This document shows positions 52,890-61,383 of a stretch of 64,000 nucleotides of DNA, in pieces. How positions within the stretch are numbered: position 1 is the stretch's first letter; the number at the start of each line of letters is the position of its first letter. The translations under genes and the position numbers were made by a program. The notes beneath the pieces were generated by a model. It was not told where the DNA came from. It worked only from the letters and a program-made list of their open reading frames with translations, and did no database searches. Source of the DNA: Hoeflea sp. (GTDB lineage: Bacteria > Pseudomonadota > Alphaproteobacteria > Rhizobiales > Rhizobiaceae); NCBI GenBank assembly GCA_020637795.1, contig JACKJT010000001.1, positions 1,488,001-1,552,000 on the forward strand, in the 5' to 3' direction.

Positions 52890-53804
52890 CTACTTCACGG
52901 GCTCCGAGCGGATGGCCTCGCGCGTCGTCTGCAGGATCTTCCCGATATGCTCGAATACCTGCTGGCGCGAGGTTGAGGGGCGCCAGGCCAACATGACACG
53001 GCGCGGACAGGCGTCCGCGAGTGGCGTGATCGCCACCTCCTGCCCTGCCAGCACCCCTGCATCAATCGAAAGATCCGGCAAGAGCGTGATCCCCAATCCC
53101 TCGCTGACCATCGAGATCAGCGTGGCCAGGGAACTGGCCGCGAAGCTTTCGTCCTGCTCGATATCGAGATCTGGAAAGGCTTGCAGCGCGTGGCGTTGCA
53201 GGCAATGCCCCTTCTCCAGAAGCATGAGCCGGACGCCCTGAAGCTGCGGCCCATCAACCGCCCCATTGCCAAGCGCCCCGGCCTGGGCGGCCAGGTGATA
53301 GCCGTCATCGAACAGGTGCAGCGTCTCAAGCCCTTCCGCTTCGAAAGGCTGGGCAAACAGGACCAGGTCGAGCCGCCCGGCATGCAACCCGGCAAGCAGT
53401 TGCTCCGTCATCGCCTCACGCAAATAGAGCCGGAGTTGCGGAAACGTCCGCCGGATGAGCGGCAGGGCCTTGGGGATGAGAAAGGGGCCGATCGTCGGAA
53501 TGGCGCCGAGACGGAGGTCGCCTTGCTCGGGATTGGCGCCTGAAGCAGCCAGTTTCTCGATTTCCCCTGCATCCAGCAACAGCGCGCGGGCCCGCTGCGC
53601 GAGCTCCTGACCCAGCGGGGTGAGCAGGACCGAGCGCTTCGTCCGTTCGATCAGGACCACGCCCAGGCGGGTCTCCAGCTCCTTGATGCCGGCGCTCAAG
53701 GTGGGCTGCGTGACATAACAGGCCTCCGCGGCGCGCGAGAAATTCAACTCGTCGGCGACGGCGACAAGAAACCCGAGCTGGCGAAGCGTGATGGCCGGAA
53801 TCAT
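52890..53804 (-). CDS. oxyR: OxyR-like LysR-family peroxide regulator lacking the resolving cysteine
   Basis: LysR regulator of 304 residues. The helix-turn-helix (LNFSRAAEACYVTQPTLSAG) matches OxyR closely, as does GLGITLLPDLS. The peroxide cysteine aligns with Cys201 in LLEKGHCLQRHAL, but nine residues on, where OxyR has its second cysteine (Cys208 in E. coli), this protein has Phe210. It can therefore react with peroxide but cannot make the same intramolecular disulfide. An OxyR-type site overlaps its start region, and a peroxiredoxin gene is divergent. Confidence 0.88.
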   Translation of the reverse strand: MIPAITLRQLGFLVAVADELNFSRAAEACYVTQPTLSAGIKELETRLGVVLIERTKRSVLLTPLGQELAQRARALLLDAGEIEKLAASGANPEQGDLRLGAIPTIGPFLIPKALPLIRRTFPQLRLYLREAMTEQLLAGLHAGRLDLVLFAQPFEAEGLETLHLFDDGYHLAAQAGALGNGAVDGPQLQGVRLMLLEKGHCLQRHALQAFPDLDIEQDESFAASSLATLISMVSEGLGITLLPDLSIDAGVLAGQEVAITPLADACPRRVMLAWRPSTSRQQVFEHIGKILQTTREAIRSEPVK

Positions 53805-53806
53805 AT

Positions 53807-53843
53807 ATAGATTTTCTCTATTATTTTTCTAATTATTATCGAT
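53807..53843. promoter_or_regulatory. OxyR-type operator between oxyR and peroxiredoxin
   Basis: ATAG-N7-CTAT at 53807-53821 is a perfect OxyR half-site pair. At the next N7 spacings, CTAA and CGAT partly match the second ATAG-N7-CTAT pair. The site starts 3 bases from the oxyR start codon and about 70 bases before the peroxiredoxin ATG, fitting autorepression and activation. Confidence 0.6.
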
Positions 53844-53911
53844 TTCACCAATTTAATGCAAGCCGTTAGATATCGGTCATCACATTCCAGTCAACCAGAA
53901 GGAACCAGGAA

Positions 53912-54556
53912 ATGACCGAAGCAAATCAAGTCTCCATGCCCCGGCTGAACGAACCCGCCCCGGCTTTCGATGCACCGACCACCGATGGCCGCAAGACGCT
54001 TGAAGATTACAAGGGCAAATGGCTGGTGCTGTTTTCGCATCCCGCCGACTTCACCCCGGTCTGCACGACCGAGTTCATCGCCTTTGCCAACCGTCATGAC
54101 GACTTCAAGGCACGCAACACCGAACTGCTGGGGCTTTCGATCGACAGCCACTACTCGCACATCGCCTGGATGCTCAACATCAAGGAAAAGTTTGGCGTCG
54201 AAATCAAATTCCCGATCATTGCCGACCTCAACATGAAGGTGGCGCAGTCCTACGGCATGATCCAGCCCGGCGCTTCCGATACCGCCGCCGTTCGCGCAAC
54301 CTTCCTGATCGACCCGAACGGCGTGTTGCGTGCCATGGTCTACTACCCGATGAACGCAGGCCGGTCGGTGGCAGAAATCTACCGGTTGCTGGTGGCAATG
54401 CAGACGGCGGACGAAAACAGCTGCGCGATGCCCGAAAACTGGGTTCCCGGCGATCCGGTGATCGTGCCGACACCGGCAACACCCGCGGCCGCGATGGCCC
54501 GCGCCGGCGAGGGATACAAGACCGTCGATTGGTATTTCTCCACCCGCGAACTCTGA
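53912..54556 (+). CDS. Peroxiredoxin (Prx6/1-Cys-type AhpC-TSA)
   Basis: Thiol peroxidase of 214 residues. The catalytic PxxxTxxC motif is PADFTPVCTTEF with peroxidatic Cys51. MVYYPMNAGRSVAEIYRLLV is the Prx6 family feature, and a second cysteine (NSCAMPENW) near the C-terminus could resolve the sulfenic acid, as in archaeal relatives. The start ATG at 53912 has AAGGAACCAGG upstream. It is divergent from oxyR and shares its operator. Confidence 0.93.
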   Translation: MTEANQVSMPRLNEPAPAFDAPTTDGRKTLEDYKGKWLVLFSHPADFTPVCTTEFIAFANRHDDFKARNTELLGLSIDSHYSHIAWMLNIKEKFGVEIKFPIIADLNMKVAQSYGMIQPGASDTAAVRATFLIDPNGVLRAMVYYPMNAGRSVAEIYRLLVAMQTADENSCAMPENWVPGDPVIVPTPATPAAAMARAGEGYKTVDWYFSTREL

Positions 54557-54632
54557 GCATCCGACCGTGGCCCGCCTGGCGGGCCACGGTTGCCCAAACC
54601 GATTTCACCGACATCCCGAAAGGACCACAGCC

Positions 54633-55067
54633 ATGACCAATTCCCATATCGACAGCCTGAGCCGCGTTCTTGGCCAGACCTTCGGCCTCTATGTCCAGAC
54701 CCACGCCTATCACTGGAACGTCGAAGGTCCTGAATTCCGGCAATTGCATGCGCTGTTCGAGGAGCAGTATCAGAACCTCTGGAACGCACTCGATCCGATC
54801 GCCGAGCGGATCCGCGCGATCGGCGCCTACGCGCCCGGTTCGCTCAGCGAACTCGTCGGGCTTGCCGGCGAGGAGCCGGCACGGGTTAATTCCGCCGCCG
54901 AGATGATGGACAGGCTGATCGCGGCTCACGAAGCCCTGGCCAGCGCGTTGCGCGAGGCAATCGTTGTCGCACAGAAGGCCGGTGACGAACCATCGGCCGG
55001 CATGCTGACGGACCGCCTGGAATGGCATGAACAGCAATTGTGGATGATGAAAGCCAGCCGCAAATAG
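54633..55067 (+). CDS. Dps-family ferritin-like DNA-protection protein
   Basis: Ferritin-like protein of 144 residues that stores iron and uses peroxide to oxidise it. The ferroxidase residues are in YVQTHAYHWNVEGPEFRQLH (His/His) and ALFEEQYQNLWNALDPIAER (Glu/Asp). The four-helix pattern and length match Dps. It is 76 bp downstream of peroxiredoxin, which suggests joint oxidative-stress control. No OxyR site of its own was seen. Confidence 0.9.
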   Translation: MTNSHIDSLSRVLGQTFGLYVQTHAYHWNVEGPEFRQLHALFEEQYQNLWNALDPIAERIRAIGAYAPGSLSELVGLAGEEPARVNSAAEMMDRLIAAHEALASALREAIVVAQKAGDEPSAGMLTDRLEWHEQQLWMMKASRK

Positions 55068-55204
55068 GCCGTGCAGGTCATCTACGGAAGCTGATGCGCA
55101 AGAGGCGCGTCAGCTTCCGCCGCCCGACCGTTTGACATCCATCAACGAGAGAAGGCCTCATGTGCCGCATCCTCAATTGAGCAGTCAGGGGAAGGGCAGG
55201 AAGA

Positions 55205-56203
55205 ATGATGATTGACAAATCATCCGCGCGCAGATGGCTTGTGGCCGGTCTGGCCAGTGCCGCACTCGCGGTGGCGCTGGGCCTGACCGCCTACATCGCC
55301 GACATGAACCGTATCACTGAACACCTAGCCTCAGGCAGCGATCTAGTCGCGACGCGCCACGGCCAGATCGAGTTCACGGCCTGGGGCAACGGTCCCGCCG
55401 TGCTTGTCGTGCACGGCGCGGGCGGCGGCTATGATCAGGGCCGCCTGCTGCCGATGCGGTTTGGCGGCGACGGATACCGGTGGATATCGGTGTCCCGGTT
55501 CGGCTATCTGCGTTCTGAATTGCCTGAAGATGGATCCACACTGGCGCAGGCGGAGGCCTTCGCCGACCTCATCGATGCGCTGGGCGTCGGCAAGGTCGCG
55601 GTGCTGGCGATGTAGGGCGGCGTTCCGCCGGCGCTTCAGTTCGCCCGGCTCTTCCCGGACCGGACGTCCGCGCTGGTGCTGTTGTCCGCGGCGCCCTACA
55701 CGCCGATGACCGTGGCAGACCAGGATCTCGCCATTCCGGCCTGGGTGTACCAGGCGCTGTTCAGTTCGGATTTCATTTTCTGGACCGTCGCCAGGTTCTT
55801 CCCGTCGCGGCTGGATGCTTTCTTCGACGTCAGTGCGGAGGCGCGCGCGCATCTGAGCCGAGAGGATCAGGCCTTCGTCTCGGGGCTGGTCGACGCCTTC
55901 CTGCCCGTGACCGGACGGGTTGCAGGCCTGCGCAACGAGGGAGCGGCGATCGATCCGCGGACCGGCTACGATCTCGCGGCAATCAAGGCGCCGACGCTGG
56001 TGGTGCACGCGCAGGACGATGGCATCAACCCGTTCGCGATCGGCGCGGCCACGGCAGAGGCCATCGCCGGCGCCGAGCTGCTGGCGCTGCCGGATGGCGG
56101 GCATCTGCTGCTGGGTCATGCAGACGAAGTGCGGGACCGCATCGGCGAGTTCCTCAAGGTCCATGCCCCGCCCGCGTCAGCGGAATTGCCGGTGTCGCAA
56201 TGA
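55205..56203 (+). pseudogene. Alpha/beta hydrolase, broken by amber codon at the nucleophile
   Basis: A 333-codon frame that codes for an anchored alpha/beta hydrolase: N-terminal helix (LVAGLASAALAVALGLTAYI), oxyanion strand VLVVHGAGGGYDQGR, and C-terminal acid and histidine regions (VVHAQDDGINPFAIG and LPDGGHLLLGH). TAG at 55613-55615 falls at codon 137, exactly where the elbow VLAM-x-GG needs its serine. One base change from TCG would explain it. The frame is intact on both sides, so the loss is recent, or the base may be a sequencing error. Confidence 0.85.
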
Positions 56204-56235
56204 GCCCGGCGCAGTCCTGACCACTGGAGGTTCAA

Positions 56236-57171
56236 ATGCCTGATCGGGAGACAGATTGCATCGGCTGGCTGCTGCAGGGCGATGTGGCCATACAGTATCA
56301 GGCGCATCGCGACCTGCTGGACGCGGATCGCCCCGATCTGCGTGCCCGCATTGCTCAGGAAGGCTGGGGGAAGCAGCTTCTCGACCAGCGCAACCCGGAT
56401 GGCTCCTGGGGTGTTGATTTCTACCGTCCGAAATGGACGAGTTCGCATTACACGCTGTTGAGTTTGAAAGGCCTGGCGATTGCGCCGGACCAGCCGCTGA
56501 TCAGGCAGAGTATCGGCAGGATCCTGACTGACTACAAGGCCATGGATGGCGGCATCGGCTGCTCGCGCTGCGCCCGAAAAAGCGATGTCTGCGTCAATGG
56601 CATGGTGCTGAACTACGCCTCGTATTTCGGCGCGGCGGCGGGCGATCTTGGCTCCATCGTCGATTTTCTTCTCACCGAACACATGGAGGACGGCGGGTTC
56701 AACTGCCAGTCCAACCGCTCCGGCGCGCATCACAGCTCGCTTCACTCCACCTTGTCGGTGATCGAGGGCATCCACGAATATGCTGGAAACGGATACACCT
56801 ACCGGTTGGACGAATTGCAGGAGGCGGCCCGGCTGTCGCGCGACTTCATCCTGCTGCATCGCTTTTTCAAATCGGACCGCACCGGGGACATCATCGACAA
56901 GCGGTTCCTGAAGTTTCCCTACCCGCCGCACTGGTACTACAACATTCTGAGGGCTCTCGACCATTTCCGGAACGCCAGCGCGCCCTATGATGGCCGCATG
57001 CAGGATGCGCTCGAGATCATCGCCGGAAAGCGCGGCACAAACGGGTTGTGGCGGCGGGAAGCAGCCCTGCCGGGAAAACAATTCCTTGTCATGGAACCGC
57101 CGCGCGGTCCGAGCCGCTGGACCACGCTGATGGCACTCCGTGTGCTGAAAGCCTACGGCAAGACGGATTGA
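56236..57171 (+). CDS. Alpha/alpha-toroid (prenyltransferase/squalene-cyclase repeat-like) protein
   Basis: Soluble protein of 311 residues. QNRDG-like repeats occur as LDQRNPDGSWGVDFYRP, MEDGGFNCQSNR and GLWRREAALPG, typical of the terpene-cyclase/prenyltransferase toroid fold. A cysteine-rich stretch GCSRCARKSDVC is unusual. No DxDD or other cyclase catalytic motif is visible, so cyclase activity should not be assumed. It stands alone between the broken hydrolase and the coxG duplication. Confidence 0.7.
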   Translation: MPDRETDCIGWLLQGDVAIQYQAHRDLLDADRPDLRARIAQEGWGKQLLDQRNPDGSWGVDFYRPKWTSSHYTLLSLKGLAIAPDQPLIRQSIGRILTDYKAMDGGIGCSRCARKSDVCVNGMVLNYASYFGAAAGDLGSIVDFLLTEHMEDGGFNCQSNRSGAHHSSLHSTLSVIEGIHEYAGNGYTYRLDELQEAARLSRDFILLHRFFKSDRTGDIIDKRFLKFPYPPHWYYNILRALDHFRNASAPYDGRMQDALEIIAGKRGTNGLWRREAALPGKQFLVMEPPRGPSRWTTLMALRVLKAYGKTD

Positions 57172-57215
57172 GTCTCACGATCTCAAGAGCCGATTTCGCC
57201 GCAAGCCGCATCAAC

Positions 57216-57332
57216 TCACACCCCCGCAGCCTTCGCACTCACCACCTCGTTGAACTTGGTGAAGAACTGGCCGGCGAGCTCTTTCGAGGTGGAATCGATC
57301 AGTCGGGAGCCGAGCTGGGCGATCTTTCCGCC
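57216..57332 (-). pseudogene. Duplicated 3' fragment of coxG
   Basis: This 117-bp piece, including the stop codon, matches 58130-58246, the end of coxG, at 107 of 117 positions. It covers about the last 38 codons (GGKIAQLGSRLIDSTS onward). Similarity stops abruptly at 57332. It lies on the opposite side of the nuclease gene from intact coxG, in direct orientation. Confidence 0.85.
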
Positions 57333-57460
57333 TGAGCCAAGAGATAATCTGCGGCCCAATCTCGTTAACAAACAGTCCGATTTCCATTTTCCAGATTGAT
57401 GTACAGTGCAATTTGGGAGAGCATGCCGCACGTTCAACACCATGATCGGGATGCGGAGCC

Positions 57461-58000
57461 TTGCGAATTTTCAGAATAATTTTTCGCTTCCTATTTGCCC
57501 CGAAGAAACAAACATGGAAAACCTATCCCCGACAAGGCCGCGGATACTCAAAGCCACAAGCTCAGGCTTCGCAGCCTTATGAAAGCAACAGACCCACAAT
57601 CAATCCAGCAAGCATCAGAACCCTGCAAGGCAAGTGCTATGTGATTGATGGCGACACAATAGTGATCGGTGATATCCGAATACGTTTAGCTGGGATTGAT
57701 GCTCCAGAGCTTGATCAACCATGGGGGAAGAGCGTAAAATTTGCGATGATCGGCTTGTGTAAAGGCAAGGTGATCACGGCCCATATTCTGGAGGGAGAAA
57801 GTTATGATCGTATCGTTGCGAGGTGCTTTCTTCCAGACGGAACGGACCTTTCGGCCGCTCTTGTCGAACAAGGACTGGCGCTAGACTGGGCAAAATTCTC
57901 GGGTGGCGCCTACCGGCATCTTGAACCCGTCGGAATTAGGAAAAAACTGTGGCGAGTCACAGCCAAACACCAAGGCCGACTGGCATCTCCCAACTCTTGA
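57461..58000 (+). CDS. Thermonuclease (staphylococcal nuclease-like) domain protein
   Basis: Nuclease-like protein of 179 residues. The SNase fold is clear from YVIDGDTIVIGDIRIRLAGI, the active region IDAPELDQPWG, and a later arginine in DRIVARCFLPDG. A basic N-terminus (FRIIFRFLFAPKKQTWK) could be an uncleaved membrane anchor or signal. TTG is the only long in-frame start, so the true start is unsure. The gene is clearly lower in G+C and in codon use unlike its neighbours, and is flanked by coxG copies, so it was probably acquired. Confidence 0.8.
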   Translation: MRIFRIIFRFLFAPKKQTWKTYPRQGRGYSKPQAQASQPYESNRPTINPASIRTLQGKCYVIDGDTIVIGDIRIRLAGIDAPELDQPWGKSVKFAMIGLCKGKVITAHILEGESYDRIVARCFLPDGTDLSAALVEQGLALDWAKFSGGAYRHLEPVGIRKKLWRVTAKHQGRLASPNS

Positions 58001-58129
58001 AGCCAAGGCAACCCGGACTGGGAAAAGCTGTTCAGAGCAGCATGAGTCAATGAGCTGAAGACACGTGGCTCAGACACACAATGGCTACCGCCAGATTCCT
58101 TCCCGTCTCTTCAATCTGGGCCCGCCGCC

Positions 58130-58585
58130 TCACATACCGGCGGCCTTCGCACTCACCACTTCGTTGAACCTGGTGAAGAACTGGCCGGCGAGCTTTTTCG
58201 AGGTGGAATCGATCAGGCGCGAGCCGAGCTGGGCGATCTTGCCGCCGACCTGGGCGTTCACCACATAGCTCAGAACGGTTTCCGTGCCGTCCTCGGTGAG
58301 CTTGACGTCGGCGCCGCCCTTGGCGAAGCCGGCGATGCCGCCCTTGCCTTCGCCGGAGATGGTGTAGCTCTCGGGCGCGTTGATGTTTTCGAGCGTCACC
58401 TCGCCCGAGAACTTCGCCGAGACCGGGCCGATCTTGATCTTGACGGTCGCCGACATCTCGGTGTCGGAGCTCTTTTCCAGGCTTTCACAGCCGGGAATAC
58501 ACTCGCGCAGCACGTCGGGATCGTTGAGCGCTTCCCAGACCAGCTGGCGCGGCGCGGCAATACGTTCTTCGCCATTCATTTCCAT
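58130..58585 (-). CDS. coxG: CoxG-like SRPBCC family protein
   Basis: Protein of 151 residues of the CO dehydrogenase subunit G (CoxG) family. It begins MEMNGEERIAAPRQLVWEAL, has PDVLRECIPGCESLEK, and ends LAGQFFTRFNEVVSAKAAG. CoxG is linked to maturation or membrane attachment of molybdenum hydroxylases, but no cox structural genes are near. Its 3' end is duplicated 0.9 kb to the left. GGAGGAAATT is upstream of the ATG. Confidence 0.9.
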   Translation of the reverse strand: MEMNGEERIAAPRQLVWEALNDPDVLRECIPGCESLEKSSDTEMSATVKIKIGPVSAKFSGEVTLENINAPESYTISGEGKGGIAGFAKGGADVKLTEDGTETVLSYVVNAQVGGKIAQLGSRLIDSTSKKLAGQFFTRFNEVVSAKAAGM

Positions 58586-58644
58586 CGGACAATTTCCTCC
58601 CTGAATTCTGCCCTATCTATGCAAAGCGAAAACGGCTTTGCCAA

Positions 58645-59937
58645 GTGCAGATCGGGTTGCTATGTCCAGTCTCTCATGAAATCCCGGGTCATGGCGCCGT
58701 CGAGGCCCTGGCCACGCACACAGACTGGACATTTCGGATTTTGGCCGACAAGCGCACCCAAAAGCCACGACGCGGCGGCCCCGGCCAACCGGGGGATGCC
58801 AGACCGAAGGGCGGCAGGCCCGGAGGCGGCAAGCCGCGTGAGGACAAGCCCAGGGACGCCAAACCGTGGTCAAGGCCGGCCCAGGCCGGGCCGCAGCCGG
58901 ACAAGCGCGCGAGACCGGAGCGGAAACCGGCGGAACGCCAGACTGCCGAACGGCGGACGGACACCCAGCCGCAAGCGCCGATCAGGCCGCTGATCAAGCG
59001 GCAGGGCGCATTGCCAAGCCAGACCGCGCCGCTGATCCTGGAAACCGGTACCGAGGACGGCTACCGGTTGCTCGACATGGGGCTGAACGAAGCCGGCCAG
59101 GGCGAGAAGCTCGAACAATATGGCAGCCTCAGGATCGTCCGCCCGGAAGCGCAGGCGCTGTGGAGCCGCGGATTGCAGGATTCGGAATGGAACAGGGCGG
59201 ACGCCGTGTTTACCGGCGACACCGACGAGGACGGCATCGGCCGCTGGGCGTTCCCGCACGCTCCGCTGGGTGAAACCTGGCCGATGAAGCTGCTCGGCGT
59301 CGATTTTCACGGCCGGCTGACCTCGTTCCGCCATGTCGGGGTGTTTCCCGAGCAGATCGCCCATTGGCGCTGGATGGCGGACCGGATCACGGAAGCCAAA
59401 CGGCCTTTGAAGGTGCTCAATCTGTTCGGCTATACCGGCGTCGCTTCGCTGGTGGCGGCCAAGGCCGGGGCCGAGGTCACCCATGTCGATGCCTCGAAGA
59501 AGGCGATCGGCTGGGCGCGGGAGAACCAGGCGCTGGCGCGGCTCGAAGACCGACCGATCCGCTGGATCTGCGAGGATGCGATGAAGTTCATCGCCCGCGA
59601 GGAGCGCCGCGGCAACCGCTACGACATCATTCTCACCGATCCGCCCAAATTCGGCCGCGGACCGAACGGAGAAGTCTGGCAGCTGTTCGAACACCTGCCT
59701 CTGATGCTCGATATCTGCCGCGAGCTGTTGAGCGACAAGCCGGTCGGGCTGGTGCTGACGGCCTACTCGATCCGGGCCTCGTTCTATGCGACGCACGAGC
59801 TGATGCGCGAGACCATGCGCGGCGCCGGCGGCCGGGTGGAGTCGGGCGAACTGATCATCCGCGAGAGCGGCAAGCCGGACACGGACGAGTGCCGGGCGCT
59901 GTCGACATCGCTTTACTCGAGGTGGTTGCCGCAATGA
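58645..59937 (+). CDS. Class I SAM-dependent rRNA methyltransferase (RlmI/RlmK-like) with basic linker
   Basis: Protein of 430 residues. The catalytic domain (about 225-430) has the SAM loop VLNLFGYTGVASLVAAKAGA, the acidic residue VTHVDASKKA, and the motif IILTDPPKFGRG. Before it, residues about 35-115 form a low-complexity, basic and Pro/Gly-rich linker. No PUA domain is clear. A GTG start at 58645 is used since no better one is in frame. Its stop overlaps the next gene by 4 bases. The target is probably 23S rRNA, but the site is unknown. Confidence 0.82.
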   Translation: MQIGLLCPVSHEIPGHGAVEALATHTDWTFRILADKRTQKPRRGGPGQPGDARPKGGRPGGGKPREDKPRDAKPWSRPAQAGPQPDKRARPERKPAERQTAERRTDTQPQAPIRPLIKRQGALPSQTAPLILETGTEDGYRLLDMGLNEAGQGEKLEQYGSLRIVRPEAQALWSRGLQDSEWNRADAVFTGDTDEDGIGRWAFPHAPLGETWPMKLLGVDFHGRLTSFRHVGVFPEQIAHWRWMADRITEAKRPLKVLNLFGYTGVASLVAAKAGAEVTHVDASKKAIGWARENQALARLEDRPIRWICEDAMKFIAREERRGNRYDIILTDPPKFGRGPNGEVWQLFEHLPLMLDICRELLSDKPVGLVLTAYSIRASFYATHELMRETMRGAGGRVESGELIIRESGKPDTDECRALSTSLYSRWLPQ

Positions 59938-60800
59938 GCGATCCTGCAGTTTCCAAGGGCGGCGCGGCGCGGGTCGGACAGGTGAAGGAGATCACCAGCC
60001 TCTCCAATCCGATCATCAAGGACATCCGCGCGCTGTCGATGAAGAAGCACCGCGACGAGACCGGCACGTTTCTGGCCGAAGGGCTGAAGCTGGTGATCGA
60101 TGCGATCGATCTCGGCTGGACCATCCGCACGCTGATCTACGCCAAGGCGCAACGCGGCAAGGCTCAGGTCGAAAAGATCGCGGCACTGACGGTTGCGCGC
60201 GGCGGCCTGGTGCTTGAAGTCAGCGAGAAGGTGCTGACCGCGATCACGCGGCGCGACAATCCGCAGGCCGTGATTGCCGTCTTCGACCAGAAACTCGAAG
60301 CCCTCGGCGGCATTTCGCCGGCACGGGACGAGACCTGGATCGCGCTCGACAGGGTCCGCGACCCGGGCAACCTGGGCACCATCATCCGCACGGCGGATGC
60401 CGCCGGCGCCTCCGGGGTGATCCTGATCGGCGAAACCGTCGACCCGTTCTCGATGGAAACGGTGCGCGCCACCATGGGATCGGTGTTCGCGGTTCCGCTG
60501 GTGCGGGCCAGCGAGGCGGAGTTCCTGAGCTGGTCGAAGAAAACCGGTGTTCTGGTGGTCGGCAGCCACCTCAAGGGCAGCGTCGACTACCGGACGATCG
60601 GCTACAAGGGCCAGCCGGTCGTGCTCTTGATGGGCAACGAGCAGCAGGGCCTGCCCGACACGCTGGCCGGCGGCTGCGGCAAGCTGGCGCGGATTCCGCA
60701 GACCGGCCGGGCGGATTCGCTCAACCTGGCGATTGCCACAGGCGTGATGCTGTTCGAGGCGCGCAGGCATCTGCTCGAGCTTGGCGAGCCCGGCGCATGA
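59934..60800 (+). CDS. TrmH/SpoU family RNA 2'-O-methyltransferase
   Basis: SPOUT methyltransferase of 288 residues with an N-terminal substrate-binding domain (about 20-100: NPIIKDIRALSMKKHRDETG, FLAEGLK) and the knotted domain. Motif 1 is RVRDPGNLGTIIRTADA, motif 2 LMGNEQQGLP and motif 3 ADSLNLAIATGVMLFEA. It should methylate a ribose in rRNA or tRNA. It overlaps the upstream methyltransferase by 4 bases and is followed by lspA. Confidence 0.93.
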   Translation: MSDPAVSKGGAARVGQVKEITSLSNPIIKDIRALSMKKHRDETGTFLAEGLKLVIDAIDLGWTIRTLIYAKAQRGKAQVEKIAALTVARGGLVLEVSEKVLTAITRRDNPQAVIAVFDQKLEALGGISPARDETWIALDRVRDPGNLGTIIRTADAAGASGVILIGETVDPFSMETVRATMGSVFAVPLVRASEAEFLSWSKKTGVLVVGSHLKGSVDYRTIGYKGQPVVLLMGNEQQGLPDTLAGGCGKLARIPQTGRADSLNLAIATGVMLFEARRHLLELGEPGA

Positions 60801-61306
60801 GCGGCAGCGTGAAGACACCGTCCGCTCTGAGCCGGATAGTGCCGATGCTCTCGCTTGTCGGTGGCGCGGTTGCGATCGACCAGGCGATCAAGTGGCTGGT
60901 CGAGACCCGGCTGCCGTTTCACGAACTGGTGCCGGTGGTCCCGATGTTCGCGCTCTACCGCACCTGGAACGAGGGGATCGCGTTTTCGCTGCTCAAGGGG
61001 CTGCCCGATTCAGGCCTGCTGGCGCTGACGCTGCTGGTGATCGTCTTCGTGCTTTACCTGTGGTGGCGGACACCTTCGAACCGCGGCATTGCGCATCTGG
61101 GCTTTGCGCTGATCATCGGCGGGGCGCTCGGCAACCTGATCGACCGGGCCGTCTATGGCCATGTCGTCGACTACATCCTGTTCCACACCGCAACCTGGTC
61201 GTTTGCGGTCTTCAATCTGGCCGACAGCTTCATCAGCATCGGCGCGACGCTGATCGTGCTCGATGAAGTGATCGCCACCATCCGCGAACGCAACAAACGA
61301 ACCTGA
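60797..61306 (+). CDS. lspA: Lipoprotein signal peptidase (signal peptidase II)
   Basis: Inner membrane aspartyl protease of 169 residues that removes lipoprotein signal peptides. Four helices are visible. The catalytic aspartates lie in GNLIDRAVYGHVVDYI and AVFNLADSFISIG. Overlaps the methyltransferase stop by 4 bases, so these genes are translationally linked. Confidence 0.95.
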   Translation: MSGSVKTPSALSRIVPMLSLVGGAVAIDQAIKWLVETRLPFHELVPVVPMFALYRTWNEGIAFSLLKGLPDSGLLALTLLVIVFVLYLWWRTPSNRGIAHLGFALIIGGALGNLIDRAVYGHVVDYILFHTATWSFAVFNLADSFISIGATLIVLDEVIATIRERNKRT

Positions 61307-61383
61307 GACCTGCCCCGGCGAAGCCACCCTTGATCTTGCGGTCGGGGCGGGCCAGTCTGGGCCAACACATGAGAGGAGCTTCC

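Noticed and set aside
55159..55179. Tiny ORF MCRILN before the hydrolase as a regulatory leader peptide
   Set aside because: It is only six codons with no attenuator hairpin after it; chance or a gene remnant is equally likely.
55613..55615. Recoded stop (pyrrolysine or selenocysteine) in the hydrolase
   Set aside because: Selenocysteine uses TGA, no pyl genes are known in this group, and the position needs serine. A nonsense mutation is simpler.
57216..57443. 75-residue minus-strand frame ending in a CoxG-like tail
   Set aside because: Only the last 38 or so codons resemble CoxG; the upstream part is unrelated and has no start signal. It is treated as a duplicated gene end.
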